From: Buddleja alternifolia
Taxonomy: Eukaryota; Streptophyta; Magnoliopsida; Lamiales; Scrophulariaceae
Reading direction: 5' to 3'
Assembly: GCA_019426215.1 (NCBI GenBank)
Contig: CM033408.1
Span: forward strand, 20,714,375-20,778,374
Length of the DNA stretch: 64,000 nucleotides
Shown here: piece by piece, positions 13,001-23,455 of the stretch
Layout of the letters: each line of letters opens with the position of its first letter
How positions within the stretch are numbered: the first letter of the stretch is position 1
Made by a program: the position numbers and the translations under genes
Notes under the pieces: generated by a model
What the model saw: only the letters and a program-made list of their open reading frames with translations
Told to the model about the DNA's origin: nothing
Databases searched by the model: none

Positions 13001-13471
13001 TATTGTGACAGTTCTGCTGGTAGAGCTCCCACCTCTGTTACCTCATCAGTTGTTCCTCCTTACCCTGGTACTGTTGCTCGGCCTCGTGACCGTTCTTCAT
13101 CTCTTCAAGCATACTACCAACAAGCCACTAGTAACCCAGCAGCACGTGCCCCTGTTATATCTGCTGGACGAAGATCAACGAGCCATAATAGGGGTTTGGC
13201 TCAAGTTGCCCCCATCGCTTCATCATCAGATCAATCTAGTGGGTTTTATTTCTTCTCATCGAGTTCATCTGGAAGAACCTTTCAAGAACCCGAAAATGCC
13301 CATCGTGATCGCTTTCATATTTGGGAACGGGAAAACCAGCCTTCATATCCATTGAGCCAAATTGACAGAGATTCAATTTGGGGGCCTTTTCACCCATCTG
13401 ATACTGTAATGAGAAGCAGTTTCCGCCAGAGGCATGGATCTGAGAGGATGCCATCTCAAAATCGGTCATAG
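4071..13471 (+). CDS. RFI2: RING-H2 E3 ubiquitin ligase, RFI2-like
   Basis: Six coding exons: 4071-4236, 7084-7256, 8603-8661, 10304-10329, 10410-10782 and 13012-13471. All introns are GT-AG and the phases close into 418 codons. The protein starts MGLGDADLL. The RING-H2 domain at about residues 29-75 shows CSIC, CGHQFH, DC and CPNC, and intron 1 splits it between the HL and DC residues. The following segments GQWLYANG, EFSMDDW, LYDLSY and VHWCPFSGL are those I associate with Arabidopsis RFI2 (RED AND FAR-RED INSENSITIVE 2), a nuclear RING protein that dampens phytochrome signalling and delays flowering. The C-terminal two thirds is Ser/Pro-rich and low in complexity. By family it should transfer ubiquitin from an E2; the substrate cannot be read from sequence. 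Intron 1 (2.8 kb) carries duplicated decoy acceptors, and intron 5 carries a 1.65-kb MULE. Both could lower splicing efficiency. Confidence 0.85.
4720..4946. repeat. Tandem duplication, 119-bp unit (RFI2-like intron 1)
   Basis: Two adjacent copies at 119-bp spacing share AAGGGTA.TTC.CGTTGTTACTT, ATGCCTCTAAA, CAGTTATAGTGGTAGAAAAT and CATTAACCGGCTAGA-type blocks. They differ by scattered substitutions and a short indel. Confidence 0.8.
6862..7100. repeat. 89-bp tandem repeat, about 2.7 copies, carrying splice acceptors
   Basis: The unit starts at 6862, 6951 and 7040, exactly 89 bp apart. Each unit contains TTGTCATGATCTATACAG, that is, a complete 3' splice site, followed by ATTGCAT. The first two copies continue GGTCCGGCC, four TTC codons and a TAG. 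The third continues into the true exon 2 at 7084. Splicing at either upstream acceptor would give a dozen residues and then a stop inside the RING. Confidence 0.9.
8071..8320. repeat. Tandem duplication, 125-bp unit (RFI2-like intron 2)
   Basis: Two copies at 125-bp spacing share AATTGCTATTGATGAAACCA, ATACCTATTCCATTCC, CACACTTTCTAATTCCTCA and TGTATTCCAAATGGATC, each after a poly-T run. They are highly similar. Confidence 0.85.
10059..10201. repeat. Tandem duplication, 71-bp unit (RFI2-like intron 3)
   Basis: Two copies at 71-bp spacing share GGGGTTCGGGGGTGTGAGGA, CTTTGGCTTGCTGTGC and CACCAAACAAAAAAA. This GC-rich, G-run patch produces spurious open frames on both strands. Confidence 0.85.
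10981..12632. mobile_element. Non-autonomous Mutator-like element in intron 5 of the RFI2-like gene
   Basis: The terminal inverted repeats are about 85-90 bp. The left end begins GGGATAATTACACATAGACC and the right end, reverse-complemented, begins GAGATAATTACACTAGACC. Both run on to ACAACCACACCCCCTCGA. The 9-bp flanks are identical, TTAAAAGAA at 10972-10980 and 12633-12641, which is the target duplication size of Mutator-like elements. Each end is built from two or three iterations of a TAATTACA..ACCcCC unit. The interior has TA, CA and GAA microsatellites, a GC-rich patch at 11390-11580 with a repeated GGATCTGATTGAGAAGAAG block, and then plain AT-rich DNA. No transposase is seen. A captured gene piece in the GC-rich patch is possible but unsupported. 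Confidence 0.88.
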
Positions 13472-14159
13472 CTCTGTTATTTATTTTGTGATGAAAACTG
13501 TGATTACTATGGAAAAAACCCGATTATGTATGTTTGAGCAACGATAAATAGCTGTTGGCCTGGAACTATTGTGTGGCATTGCAATTGTTATTGTTTTTTC
13601 AGCAGCCACCAGCTAGTGTGATGGACTTTGGCTTCCTCTTGTTTCTATGCCCTTTGGGTAAATAAGATTATATGTTTAAAGTATGAGGTTCAGTTGCGTT
13701 TCTGTTTTCCATTTCTCAAGGCTGTCATGCTGTATTCTGATTTGGAGGGGATACTAATCATATTTGGTAACCTTTTGTCACGTTTGTAACTTGCCAATGG
13801 ATTTCTGGCGCGGAGAGCTAGTTTTGCTTTGAAGGTAAGAAATAGGAGGATTCCAAAAACTTGTGATTTTAAAGAAGTGTTGAATTTTAGAGAAAGATGT
13901 AACGGTACCAAAAAAAGGTGAAGTTGAGTTTGTTTGCAAATTTTGTTAAAAAGCTGAAAAATAGTAGGTAGAAGGACCTTTAGACATTAGTTTCAGCTCT
14001 TTTTTAGAGAAGCAAGAACACAGATCAAACAACAAAAAATATCTTAATTCATCAAAAAATTCAAAAATATATTTTTCCAGTTTTTGCAAACCGGGCTTCA
14101 ATTAGAGTCTGGGGCTATTAATCTTGCTAAATTTTAAATCATAAAATCTGGATTAAAGG
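13472..14159 (+). other. 3' UTR of the RFI2-like gene and short intergenic stretch
   Basis: This non-coding DNA follows the stop codon at 13469-13471. The first 150-250 bases are probably 3' UTR. I see no further gene or recognisable repeat before the MULE begins. Confidence 0.5.
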
Positions 14160-14240
14160 GAGAATTTTAAATAAATAATACAAAAATAAATCGAAATTAA
14201 GAAAATAATACACAAAAAATTAGAGTATAGAAAATAGCAC

Positions 14241-14432
14241 ATTCTGCGCTGACGTGGCGCGGAATCGGCCAGATTCCGCGCCACGTCAGCGCGGAATCAA
14301 TAATTTTTTTTTTAAATTACGGCCATTTTGCGCCACCTCAGCGCGGAATGGCCGATTTTTTTTTTTTTAATTTTATGCATTCCGCGCCACGTAGGCAAGG
14401 AATGACTGCCATTCCGCGCCTACGCAGGAAAA
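14241..14432. repeat. Cluster of semi-palindromic 25-bp repeats (ATTCCGCG...CGCGGAAT)
   Basis: Near-identical 25-mers built on ATTCCGCGCCACGTCAGC, followed by GCGGAAT, occur at 14241-14265 (inverted), 14273-14297, 14325-14349 and 14379-14403, with a partial copy at 14411-14432. The first two form a hairpin with 25-base arms, one mismatch and a 7-base loop. Each unit is itself partly palindromic. They lie at the upstream end of the MULE and could be terminal or transposase-binding repeats; that is inference. Confidence 0.8.
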
Positions 14433-14818
14433 GCCTGCCAAACCGCGTGGCTGGTCAGGCGGCAGGCAGAATTTTTTTTTCCTTGCCTTTTTTTCCTTCT
14501 TTCTTTCCTCCTTTCTTCCTGCTTTCTTCCTCTCTCCATTTTCACTCTCGGTTTTCTTCCTCCATCTTCACTTCACCATTTTCTTCATCTTCTTCAATAT
14601 TTTTCAATCATTCTCAACAATTCAAGGTAAATTTTATATATTGTTACTTTATAAAATATATAAAGCCATTATATTTTTGAATTTTTGTATGATTAATGAA
14701 TTTAGGGTTTAAAAAATTCCCTTGTATTTTTGTAGTGTAATTTCGAATTTGCTTATGAATTTGGGCTATTTTATTGTGTAATTTTTCGAATTTATTGTGT
14801 AATTTTGGATTTGAGGTT

Positions 14819-15045
14819 TAGGTGTAATTTTGAATTTTTGTTGAATTTTATCAATTTAGTGTTTTAATTTGTGGAATTTTGTTGTGTAATTTTTCAAATT
14901 TGAATTTGTTGTGTATATTCGGATTTGGGCTTTAGGTGTAATTTTGAATTTTTGTTGAATTTTATCAATTTAGTATTTTAGTTTGTGGAATTTTGTTGTG
15001 TAATTTTTCGAATTTGTTTGAAATTGATCGATTTAGGAATTAAAT
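14819..15045. repeat. Tandem duplication, 114-bp unit, AT-rich
   Basis: TTTAGGTGTAATTTTGAATT, TTTGTTGAATTTTATCAATT and TGTGGAATTTTGTTGTGTAA recur 114 bp apart in the putative first intron or leader of the MULE gene. Looser GTAATTT/GAATTT copies extend on both sides. Confidence 0.7.
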
Positions 15046-15557
15046 TTGTGGAATTTTGTAATATAATCTTGAATTTATGGTTTAGGTTTAATTTTTGAAT
15101 TTTTATGGAATTTATCAATTTAGGTTTAAAATTGTGAGATTTTGTAGTGTAATTTTGAATTTATATGTATAATTTCAAATATTTAGGTGTAATTTGTACA
15201 TCTAATTTGAATTTTTAGTTATACCTTGTATGTATGTATGATGAATTTAGTTTTTAGGTATGTTTTGGTTTGAACTTTGATAGAAATTTTAGGTATAATT
15301 TTGGATTAAGTATATAATTTATATGTATGTAATTTCGGATATTTAGGTATAATTTGTATTTATAATTTTGAATTTTTAGTGATATTTTGTATGTATAATA
15401 TTGAATTTAGCATTTATGGTTTGAACTTTGATATAATTGTTAGTTTGTTATATCATGTTTAATATAAAAGTATAATTTCATTTTTTGAACTATGGTTTGT
15501 ACGTATTATTTTGAATTTAGTGTTAATTTATGATTTGAATTTTGATATTATATAGAA

Positions 15558-18500
15558 AATGTCGAGGGGAACACAGTTAATGTTTTAATATACACGGATG
15601 GTGAAATTATTGAAGACTCAAATTCAGTGAGATATAGCACTCGTCCAAGCACTAACATGAAAGTACGTCGTACAATCACATACGCTAAATTGTTGGAGAA
15701 GTTATACGCGAGAACAGGAACTGATCCAAATCATTTTTCATTAAAAGTAATTTTAAAATTTGAATTTGAAAAGAGAAATGTGATGAGGGAGAGGACAATG
15801 GAGATCAAAGACGATCAGACTTTAGCATATTTCTTGGATCGTAATATTGTTGATGAATTCGTCGAGCTTTATATTGAGAAAGAACCAATTCAACATGAAG
15901 GTCAATACAGATCGTCGTTAACCCAAGTGACGTCATTACAACCACCTCAAGTCATGTCGTATTTTACACAGCCCACGGTTCCAGATTTAAATACGCAGAC
16001 ACAATCACATGTGTGGGAAAATCGTGAGTTTCAGAATTTTTTTTCAAGTGGTGTGAGGAGTTATACAATTCACAATTTGCATCAAGGTAATTTATTCTTA
16101 TATTTACATTGTGTCATCATATTTATTACCAAATTTCATATTTGTATAGATTATTTTTCTTTCATTTGCAGAATGTAAAACAATTTAACTTTTTGTGATT
16201 TGCATTTTTAGGTGCTTCTACAACGGGTAATGTGTTTGGACGTTTTGAAACTGTACAAAATTCTCCTTACGTAAATCCTAATTTGAGGAATTTTGACATG
16301 CAAGCAGGTAATTATGAATATTCTAATAAGTTTCATAATGGTTGAATTCCTTTGATTCGTGACTTGTTATTCTTATCTTTACATTTTGTGATAATATTTA
16401 TATTTAATTGCAGGTCCATCTACACAACATTCCCATTTGATAAATCCCCATTCGAGGAATTTTGATATGCAAGCAGGTAATTATGAATTTACTAATAAGT
16501 TTCATAATGGTTGTATTCCTTTGATTCGTGACTTGTTATTCTTATCTTTACATTTTGTGATAATATTTATATTTAATTGCAGGTCCGTCTACACAATATT
16601 CCCATTTGATAAATTCCCATTCGAGGAATTTGGATATGCAAGCAGGTAATTATGAATCTGCTAATAAGTTTCATAATGGTTGTATTCTTTTGATTCGTGA
16701 CTTGTTAGTCTTATTTTAATATGTTGTCATCATATTTATCCTTGTTTGCAGGTCCGTCTACACAAAGTCGTCATGAATTTGAGCATCCCAATTTTGGCTC
16801 TAGTGATAACATTGAGAATGATGATATTGGGAATGATAAGGACAGTGATGATTCTGACTGTTCGATCCATATTCATACAGACGATGAGATGGAAGAACAC
16901 GTCAGCAATGCAATGAGGGATGAGGATGAGGATGAAGATGATGAGAGTAATGTACCAATAAATGAAGATTTCTCTCCCGCAAGAGCTGAAGAAAAACCTC
17001 ATGAAGTGCTCCCATTCTACTCCGCCACATACCCAGAAGTAGAAGGTGATTCACTTCATCGAGAAAGTGCAGGTTTGTCCCGGAGAATAATTTATGATCA
17101 TGCGAAAGGTAATCTTCGCAAGGGCCAAGTTTTTGACAACAAACTCAGCTTGCAAGCAGCAGTGAAAAACTAACACGTGCAGCATGCACGACGCGAGTTT
17201 AAGGTGACAATTAGTAACCCGACAGTGTATGCCGTAAAATGCAAACATGGATGCCCTTTTAAACTGCGTGGAAGTTTGTTGAAGAATACTAATTTCTGGA
17301 AAATTACAAGGTATGAAGGGTCACACACATGTTTTGCTGAAAATTGTTCCAATAACCACTTCAACTTGGACATAAACATGATCGCAAATGAACTTCTACC
17401 AAAAGTGAGGAAAGATCCGTCATATAAGGTCGGTCTAATAAGACTAATGGTGTCAAAAAAATGGCAATTCGAAATTTCGTATGGAAAGGCTTGGTACAGT
17501 TTGCGACGTGCAAATGAGATTGTATACAGCATGTGGGAGGATTCAGTTACATGGTTGCCTAAATTTTTGGGAGCTATCCAGAAGTGGAATCCGGGTACGG
17601 TTGTTGAATGGCGGCACAAATATGAGGATCAAAACCCAAAAATGCTGAAATATTTGTTTTGGGCGTTCAAGCCATGTATAGATGGATTCCGATATTGTCG
17701 AAGGGTCATATGTGTTGACGGGACTCATTTGTACGCACGACACAAGGTTAAGTTGTTGGCCGCATCAACTTTGGATGGAAATCAGAACATTTTACCTCTA
17801 GCATTCGCCATCGTTGATAACGAGTCCAACGAGTCTTGGTTATGGTTTTTGCAATTGGTGTGCAAACATTTTTGATTCCTGATGAAGGTGTTTGCCTTAT
17901 TTCTTATCGTTATAAGAGCTTATTAAATGCTACTCGATATATGTTCGCGTTTACCCCTCCCCTGGGAGCTCATAGATATTGCCTACGACATGTGAATTCA
18001 AACTTTATTTCTTACTTCAAAAGTAAAGCTTTGAAGGCACTCTGTTATGCAGCAGGTATGACACATAATGTCCGAAAATTTGACAAAGCAATGAAACTTA
18101 TTGGTAATAAGGATCCGGCTGAGTTGAATTATTTGAAAGGTATCCCACAAGAAAAATGGACATTGGCATATGATGGAGGGATGCGGGAAGGCATTATGAC
18201 GACGAACATGGGAGAAAGCTTGAACAATGTGTTGAAAGGTACTCGACATCTTCCACCAACAGCAATTGTTGAGTGCACATTTCATCGCATTGTGGAATAT
18301 TTTGGTGATAGAGTGCGAATGGCTTTGGCAATGAGGGAACAACCCCTGACGACATATGCATATAAAATGTACAATGAGTGGGCAAGAAAATCCTCGAACC
18401 ACACAGCAACAGTTTTTTCTTGGTTGGATTACACGGGTCAAGTTAAAACTCCCCGACAGATGGGGTCCGGAAATCATACTTACATGGTCGACATCAAAGG

Positions 18501-18798
18501 TAAATACTGCTCTTGTGGAAAATGGACTCTTCATCGAATTCCGTGCTCACATGCTATTAAATTATGTGAGAAATTACAGATTATGTCGTCCTCGTATGTT
18601 GAAAAATATTACCTCGTCCATGAATATTTGAAAACATATCAAGGGAGGTTCTATCCGTTTCCTAAATCACATTATTGGGACACCCCCAATTTTGAGTTGG
18701 TCCATGACCCCGATCTGAGGAAGCCACCTACTGTGGGTCGACAGCGGAGTACTCGGATTCCCAATGAGATGGACTGGCCCGAGTTAGACTCAGAGTAG
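15558..18798 (+). pseudogene. MULE transposase (MuDR family), disrupted
   Basis: The N-terminal part (15560-16086, YTDGEIIEDSNS and RRTITYAKLLEKL) resembles the N-terminal domain of plant MULE transposases. Exons at 16212-16307, 16414-16476 and 16583-16645 and one starting at 16752 encode a linker and then an acidic segment. The core has the zinc-binding-like CKHGCPF, the DDE-type block CVDGTHL (first Asp) and AFAIVDNESNESW. The C-terminus has a SWIM zinc finger, YCSCGKWTLHRIPCSHA. Lesions are a TAA at 17171-17173 in the frame shared by the two flanking segments, a frameshift near 17860-17875, and ISYRYKSL where the family has ISDRHK-type, so the second catalytic Asp and nearby His are both Tyr. 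The start codon is uncertain: the ATG at 15555-15560 is out of frame with the conserved region. Confidence 0.85.
16308..16751 (+). repeat. 169-bp exon-intron tandem repeat inside the MULE gene
   Basis: Introns begin at 16308, 16477 and 16646, exactly 169 bp apart, each with GTAATTATGAAT at the donor and a GCAG acceptor. The enclosed exons at 16414-16476 and 16583-16645 are 63 bases, phase 1 on both sides, and encode 21-residue repeats (GPSTQxSHLIN then xHSRNxDMQA). The end of the preceding exon (RNFDMQA) and the start of the following one (GPSTQ) show where the unit came from. Confidence 0.9.
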
Positions 18799-19577
18799 GA
18801 ATTTGAAGAAAAGCAAAGAGAATGTTTTTTTTGAAAATTTTGGCTTTTCTGAGATTGTAAGAAACGAGACTTCAATGCAACAGCAATTCAACTTGATAAT
18901 TGTTTTCTCTTTCCTCTTTTTTTTTTTGGCTTGTTGTTGAAGTCCTATTTATAGGCATTCTTGGAAAAAGTGTCCGTTTGACATATGCACGAGCTCGTGT
19001 CTCTCATTTCCGCGAGTGAACAACTTTTGTCTTTTTTCCTGAAAATCTGCTGCACAAAAGTTGATGCTGCAGTCTTTGAATAGTTGACAGTCTAATAGGG
19101 TGGCTTCTCCGTACGTCTGAAAGTGCTTATCACATTTAATGCTCTTATCAGCATTTAATGCATTTGAATTAAATGCCCGTTGGCACTTAGTGCCTTGAGA
19201 ATATTTGCATTAAACTCCTTCTGGACTTAGAAATAAATTCAGGTGAAATCAGTCATTGATAGACGCTTATTCAACCTTGAATCACTTCTATCCTATAAGG
19301 TGACGCCTGGTGTAGTTGGTCATTCTAGACGCTTGGAATCTTCATCTTTATTCAGACTTCAGGCGCTTGAGTTTTCAAACTTTATTTCTGATAAACTCAC
19401 TCAGAACATATCAGACGCTCAGTCTAAGACAACTTAACCTAACAATCTAGAATAAAAATAAAACAAAGCCTATTAAAAATCTAACGCTTCAAAGCTGAAA
19501 ACAAACTTACATATTTTGGGGTCTAACAAAAAGTCCTAATTGTCATCATCAAAACATCTAACATGAAATTCCTAACA
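18790..19577 (-). mobile_element. Truncated Sirevirus-type LTR fused to the MULE 3' end
   Basis: This is homologous to the LTR at 38991-40313, from the block AGGAATTT.AAGAAAAGCA through TTGTTGAAGTCCTA, CGCGAGTGAACAACTTTTGT and CCGTTGGCA to the terminal CTAACA at 19577. The first ~740 bp of the LTR (its low-coordinate side) is absent. It keeps about 200 bp (19195-19405, with several GACGCTT words) that the LTR at 38991-40313 lacks. No PPT follows, so it is a solitary fragment. Confidence 0.8.
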
Positions 19578-20064
19578 AATATTAATTAAATAATTAATTA
19601 AATTAAAACTATATACATGGACTAAGCCTGAGGGCTTAAAAACGCCCAAGTGGCCGTCCATTATGGACGCCTAAGCCTTAGTAATTTAGGCTTAATTATT
19701 TCCTTGTGTAGTATAAATACTATTTAGTGGAAATAATTAACCCTACCCTCATAATTGTCTTTCCCTCCAAGTCATAGAATTCCACTTCTCTCTCTCTAGC
19801 CGTCCATAGGGGAAGGAAAAGAAGGATTTTTCGCTCTCAATTCTGGCGTGGTGATTTAGAGGCAATGGCTATTTCGCTGCTTGGAAAAGGGATCAAAAGC
19901 TGATTTAGAATTTTCAATAACACGAAGAAAGGTACACTTTCTTTAACATGTCTTGAATACATGAAATCGGAGATGAACCACCGTGGGATTTAAATTTTCT
20001 GCTGCATTTTATATGTAAAAACCCAACATAGATTAGCTTTGAAATTTTTTGTCGAGTGGGAGCT

Positions 20065-21287
20065 ATGGCTGGTGATGAGGGAAAAGTTAAGATAGATGGG
20101 TTCGATGGTAGGAATTTTGGGTTTCGGAAGATGCTGATAGAGGATTTGTATCAGAAAAAGCTACATGAACCGTTGACGGGAAAGAAGCCGGCGAAGATGA
20201 AGGATGAAGATTGGGCGTTGCTAGATCGCCAAGCTCTGGGCGTGGTTCAGTTGACACTGGCGAGGAATGTTGTTTTCAACATCATCAAAGAGAAGACTAC
20301 AACTGGTCTAATGCAGGCGCTATCAAATATGTACGATAAGCCATCCACCTCGAACAAGGTATATTTGATGTGTAGATTATTTAATTTGAGGATGGGTGAA
20401 GGTGGATCTGTGACGGATCACATCAACGAGCTTAACGTGATTTTAATTTAGTTGAGTTTGATACAAATCATGTTCGATGATGAGATCCAAGATTTGATCC
20501 TACTTTCATCCTTGCCTGATAGTTGGAGTGCAATTGTGACTGCTGTAAGTAGTTCTTACGGGAATAAGACTCTGAAACTTCAAGAAATCCGAGATATGAT
20601 TCTGAGCGAGGAGATTTATAGGAGAGAATCTGGGAAACTTATGGCAGGAGCCTTAAGTGTTTGTGGAAGAAGCAATCAAAACAATCACAAGGAAAATGCA
20701 AGGAGGACGTGGAATGTTTGAATTGCAGAAAATACGGGCACTACCAAAACAAGTGCAAGGAGCCGAAGAAAGATAGGAAGAAGAAGCAAGATGAGGGATC
20801 TGTGAATACCATGACAGAGGATCATGGTGATGTTTTGGTTTGTTGTACCGAGGATCCAACGGGTACTTGGATTTTGGACTCAGGTGCATCCTATCACTCT
20901 ACATCAGAGGAAAGAATGTTGGCCAACTATGTTTCTGGTGAGTTTGGAAAGGTTTGTCTAGGTGGAGACGAAACCTTGAACACAGTGGGTAAGGGTGATG
21001 TTGACATCGAGGATGCCAATGGAGTACGACTCATGTTGAGGGAGGTGAGACATGTTCCGGGTCTTAGAAGGAACCTTATATCCGTGGGTCAGTTAGACCG
21101 AGAGGGATATACCATGGTATTTAATGGTGGATCTTGGGTGATCACTAAAGAGAATAGGGTAGTGGTGAGTGGTTCGAGAAAAGGAATACTGTACACATTG
21201 GAAAAGAAGAGAGAGTCCATCAAGTGGGGGACACTTGAGCCGGACGAATTGATGGGGCATGGAGATGCCTCAATTTATCTCCATTGA
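20065..21287 (+). pseudogene. Copia gag and protease remnant
   Basis: Gag starts MAGDEGKVKIDGFDG and has the UBN2-type region with FNLRMGEGGSV and LLLSSLPDSW-like text. A TAG at 20449-20451 replaces what is normally Gln before LSLIQIMFDDEI. A frameshift near 20650-20690 precedes a CCHC knuckle, CLNCRKYGHYQNKC, and the protease motif WILDSGASYH. The frame then ends in GHGDASIYLH, which belongs to the end of pol, so about 3 kb of pol is deleted. Confidence 0.8.
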
Positions 21288-21384
21288 TTTTGGCGTTGTT
21301 TCAACTTGATTGAGTTTTCACTTGAGGAAAGGGTGAATTCAAGTTAAAGTTCAAGCTATTTTTATCAGTCTCCAAGTGGGAGAT

Positions 21385-22097
21385 TGTTGGGTTAGTGGAG
21401 TCAGATCAAAAAGGAGGATCGAAGACAAGAGGAAACAGGTAAAGAAAGGAAGAAATCAAGCCAAAAAGGCGTTCCAGGACGAAACACCGCGGCATTGAGT
21501 TGCAGAAGGAACACCACAACGTTCAAGGGGCGAACGCAGCGGAACTTTCCTTGGGTGGCAAGAAGTCGGTTTTTTGGAATGTTTTAGACTGCTTTATGTT
21601 TACTATTGTGATTAGACTTCTTCCCTTTGTATTAAGACTTTATTTCCTAATTAGTTAGGGTCTAGAATTGCTCTACTATTATAAATAGCTAGACAACATT
21701 GTAATTTACTTTGAATCACTTTGAGAGAGTTGAATAAATTCGTCTTTCTTCTTGCTTTTATTTTCTCATATTATTCTTATTTTTCCCGTTGTTTTTCACC
21801 ATTGAGAGCCTTGGTTTCTAACAAGCCCTTAGATCAAACCTGAATTCTGAAAGGACTCCTTTCGAGATTGAGGTTCTCTGACAAATTTGAGTCAAACTAT
21901 AAGACCTTTGCCAAATTAAAAAACCTTAACCTCTAACCACTTGACTTGATTGTCGTTAGTGTATAAATCCGGTAATACCACGCGTCTCATTATGATATTA
22001 CGAAAACATAACCAAACACTGATTTCTCATTGGATAAAGGAATAACGTCAGATAGATGTCTTTTTGTAGTTTCACCACCGATAAGTAGAGTCCAACA
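21385..22097 (+). repeat. Copia 3' LTR
   Basis: It begins TGTTGGGTTAG right after the polypurine tract and ends GTCCAACA, so the ends form the usual TG...CA inverted pair. A TATA-like ATAAATAGC and TTGAATAAATTCG inside are compatible with U3/R. Confidence 0.7.
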
Positions 22098-23455
22098 GCT
22101 TTTTAGCTTTTCAAGCTCTTAGATTTATTTGCAATTGCCGTAAAATAAATGAAAGCAAGGCTTATAGAGGTTGCGAGGGTTGTGTAATTTATATACGTCC
22201 TGCCCAACGCAACAGAAGTTGTACAAATAATGGCTTTATTTCACCATCCCATTCTTTCAGCTCTATCGCTAACGCTGTTCTAGCTTCAGGACAACTCATG
22301 CTTCTTCCACACAAGAAGAATATTGATTGGACTTCAACTTGATAAGAGGGAACTTAATATGTCGTTCTTCAAAAAATTGCCAAGGACCTTCCTTACTGAT
22401 TGGAGGTGAAGACCCTTATCTTATAGCTCTAATGGAGACTTAATCAGTTTGGTCAGGTGACACTGAAGATTTGTCATCACGGTACTGAAATTTCGAAGGG
22501 TAATTATTCATCGTGCTAGAAATCCTGCTTCATCTTCCTTTGTTCCTCAACCCTTTTTCAGGGCTTCTTAACTCTATTTTCCGTGTCACCGAGACGCTGA
22601 TCTCCACTGTGCAAAACTTACCATGCAACATTTGCTTATCCAGATAGTTTTACTGTACTTAGTAGTAAGTGCAGATCCCCCTCCACTGTTTTACTAGTTG
22701 AATTAGTTTTCGCAAACAAGAAACACTAAGTATACCATCCCACAAACATAACCCGTTTTTCTATTTATTTGCCAGGAAATTGTCAGCAACATATAGCTCG
22801 TCTTATGGAATAAAGATAATGAGCATGCCTTGCGCAATATCATCAGAGTTGGAATTTAAGAAATTCTTTATTGTTCCTCCTTAACCTTTAACATGAGCCA
22901 TATAGACGGAAGTCAAATGTTGGTTTAATGGAGTCTCAAGATAACATATCGAGCTATGAGGTAGCAGAAAACAAATTGAGAAAACCGCTAGACAATGTTT
23001 TCCATAAGTCTACACCCCATGAACAACCTATCACGAGACTGGAGAAAAGCCAAACACGATCCAATATCATAATCCCACCACCACCAGCAGTATGTCAGGC
23101 GATGGAGTTGCATATTTAGAAAACTGAAAACACGTTTATCCTTCGATGCAAATCATTGTGACCCAGCACAAACATACATGTGTAAATCTTTGCAACTCTT
23201 ACATGTCATAAACATCACAAGACAGTATAGTATACATGCCAAACTAACCACAAAAGAAGATGAACACCGTTAAATAGTTTGAATATAGTATACATGCCAC
23301 CGCTGTGAAGTCAATATTACATAATAACTTAAAAAGTCAGCTTAAATCCATCTGCAATATTATTCAGTACCAAACCACTCAATATACTAGTAGATAAATT
23401 TCAACTGCCTGCCAAGGAAATCCTACTTCTCAATCCCCGCTGACCTTAGTCTGAT
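22098..23455. other. Intergenic DNA and 3' UTR of the SR gene
   Basis: The part nearest 23455 is 3' UTR of the SR gene (- strand). The rest up to the copia LTR shows no credible coding sequence, RNA gene or repeat that I can name. Confidence 0.5.

Larger units (their letters stand above)
14160..18798 (+). mobile_element. Decayed autonomous-type Mutator-like element, 3' end missing
   Basis: A block of GC-rich repeats at 14241-14432 is followed by an AT-rich leader or intron region and a MULE transposase gene that ends at 18798. The left boundary is approximate. No matching right terminal inverted repeat follows the gene; instead Sirevirus LTR sequence starts at 18790-18799, so the downstream end was lost. 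Together with the coding lesions described for the transposase this copy cannot be autonomous. Confidence 0.7.
19613..22097 (+). mobile_element. Copia element with large pol deletion
   Basis: The order is: a leader or possible 5' LTR with a TATA-like GTATAAATAC (about 19710) ending CCCAACA at 20028; gag from 20065; protease; an abrupt stop at 21287 without integrase, reverse transcriptase or RNase H; a polypurine tract CCAAGTGGGAGAT at 21372-21384; and a 3' LTR TGTTGGG...CCAACA at 21385-22097. No methionine-tRNA primer-binding site is visible after 20028. The putative 5' LTR does not resemble the 3' LTR, so the 5' boundary is uncertain and the element may be chimeric. Confidence 0.65.

Noticed and set aside
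14348..14680. 110-codon open frame next to the 25-bp repeats
   Set aside because: It is Phe/Ser-rich from CT-rich DNA with no recognisable motif, and it lies in the leader of the MULE.
16308..16751. Regularly spaced repeats resembling a CRISPR-like array
   Set aside because: The spacing reflects a duplicated exon-intron unit with splice sites in a plant transposon gene. There are only three units and no unique spacers.
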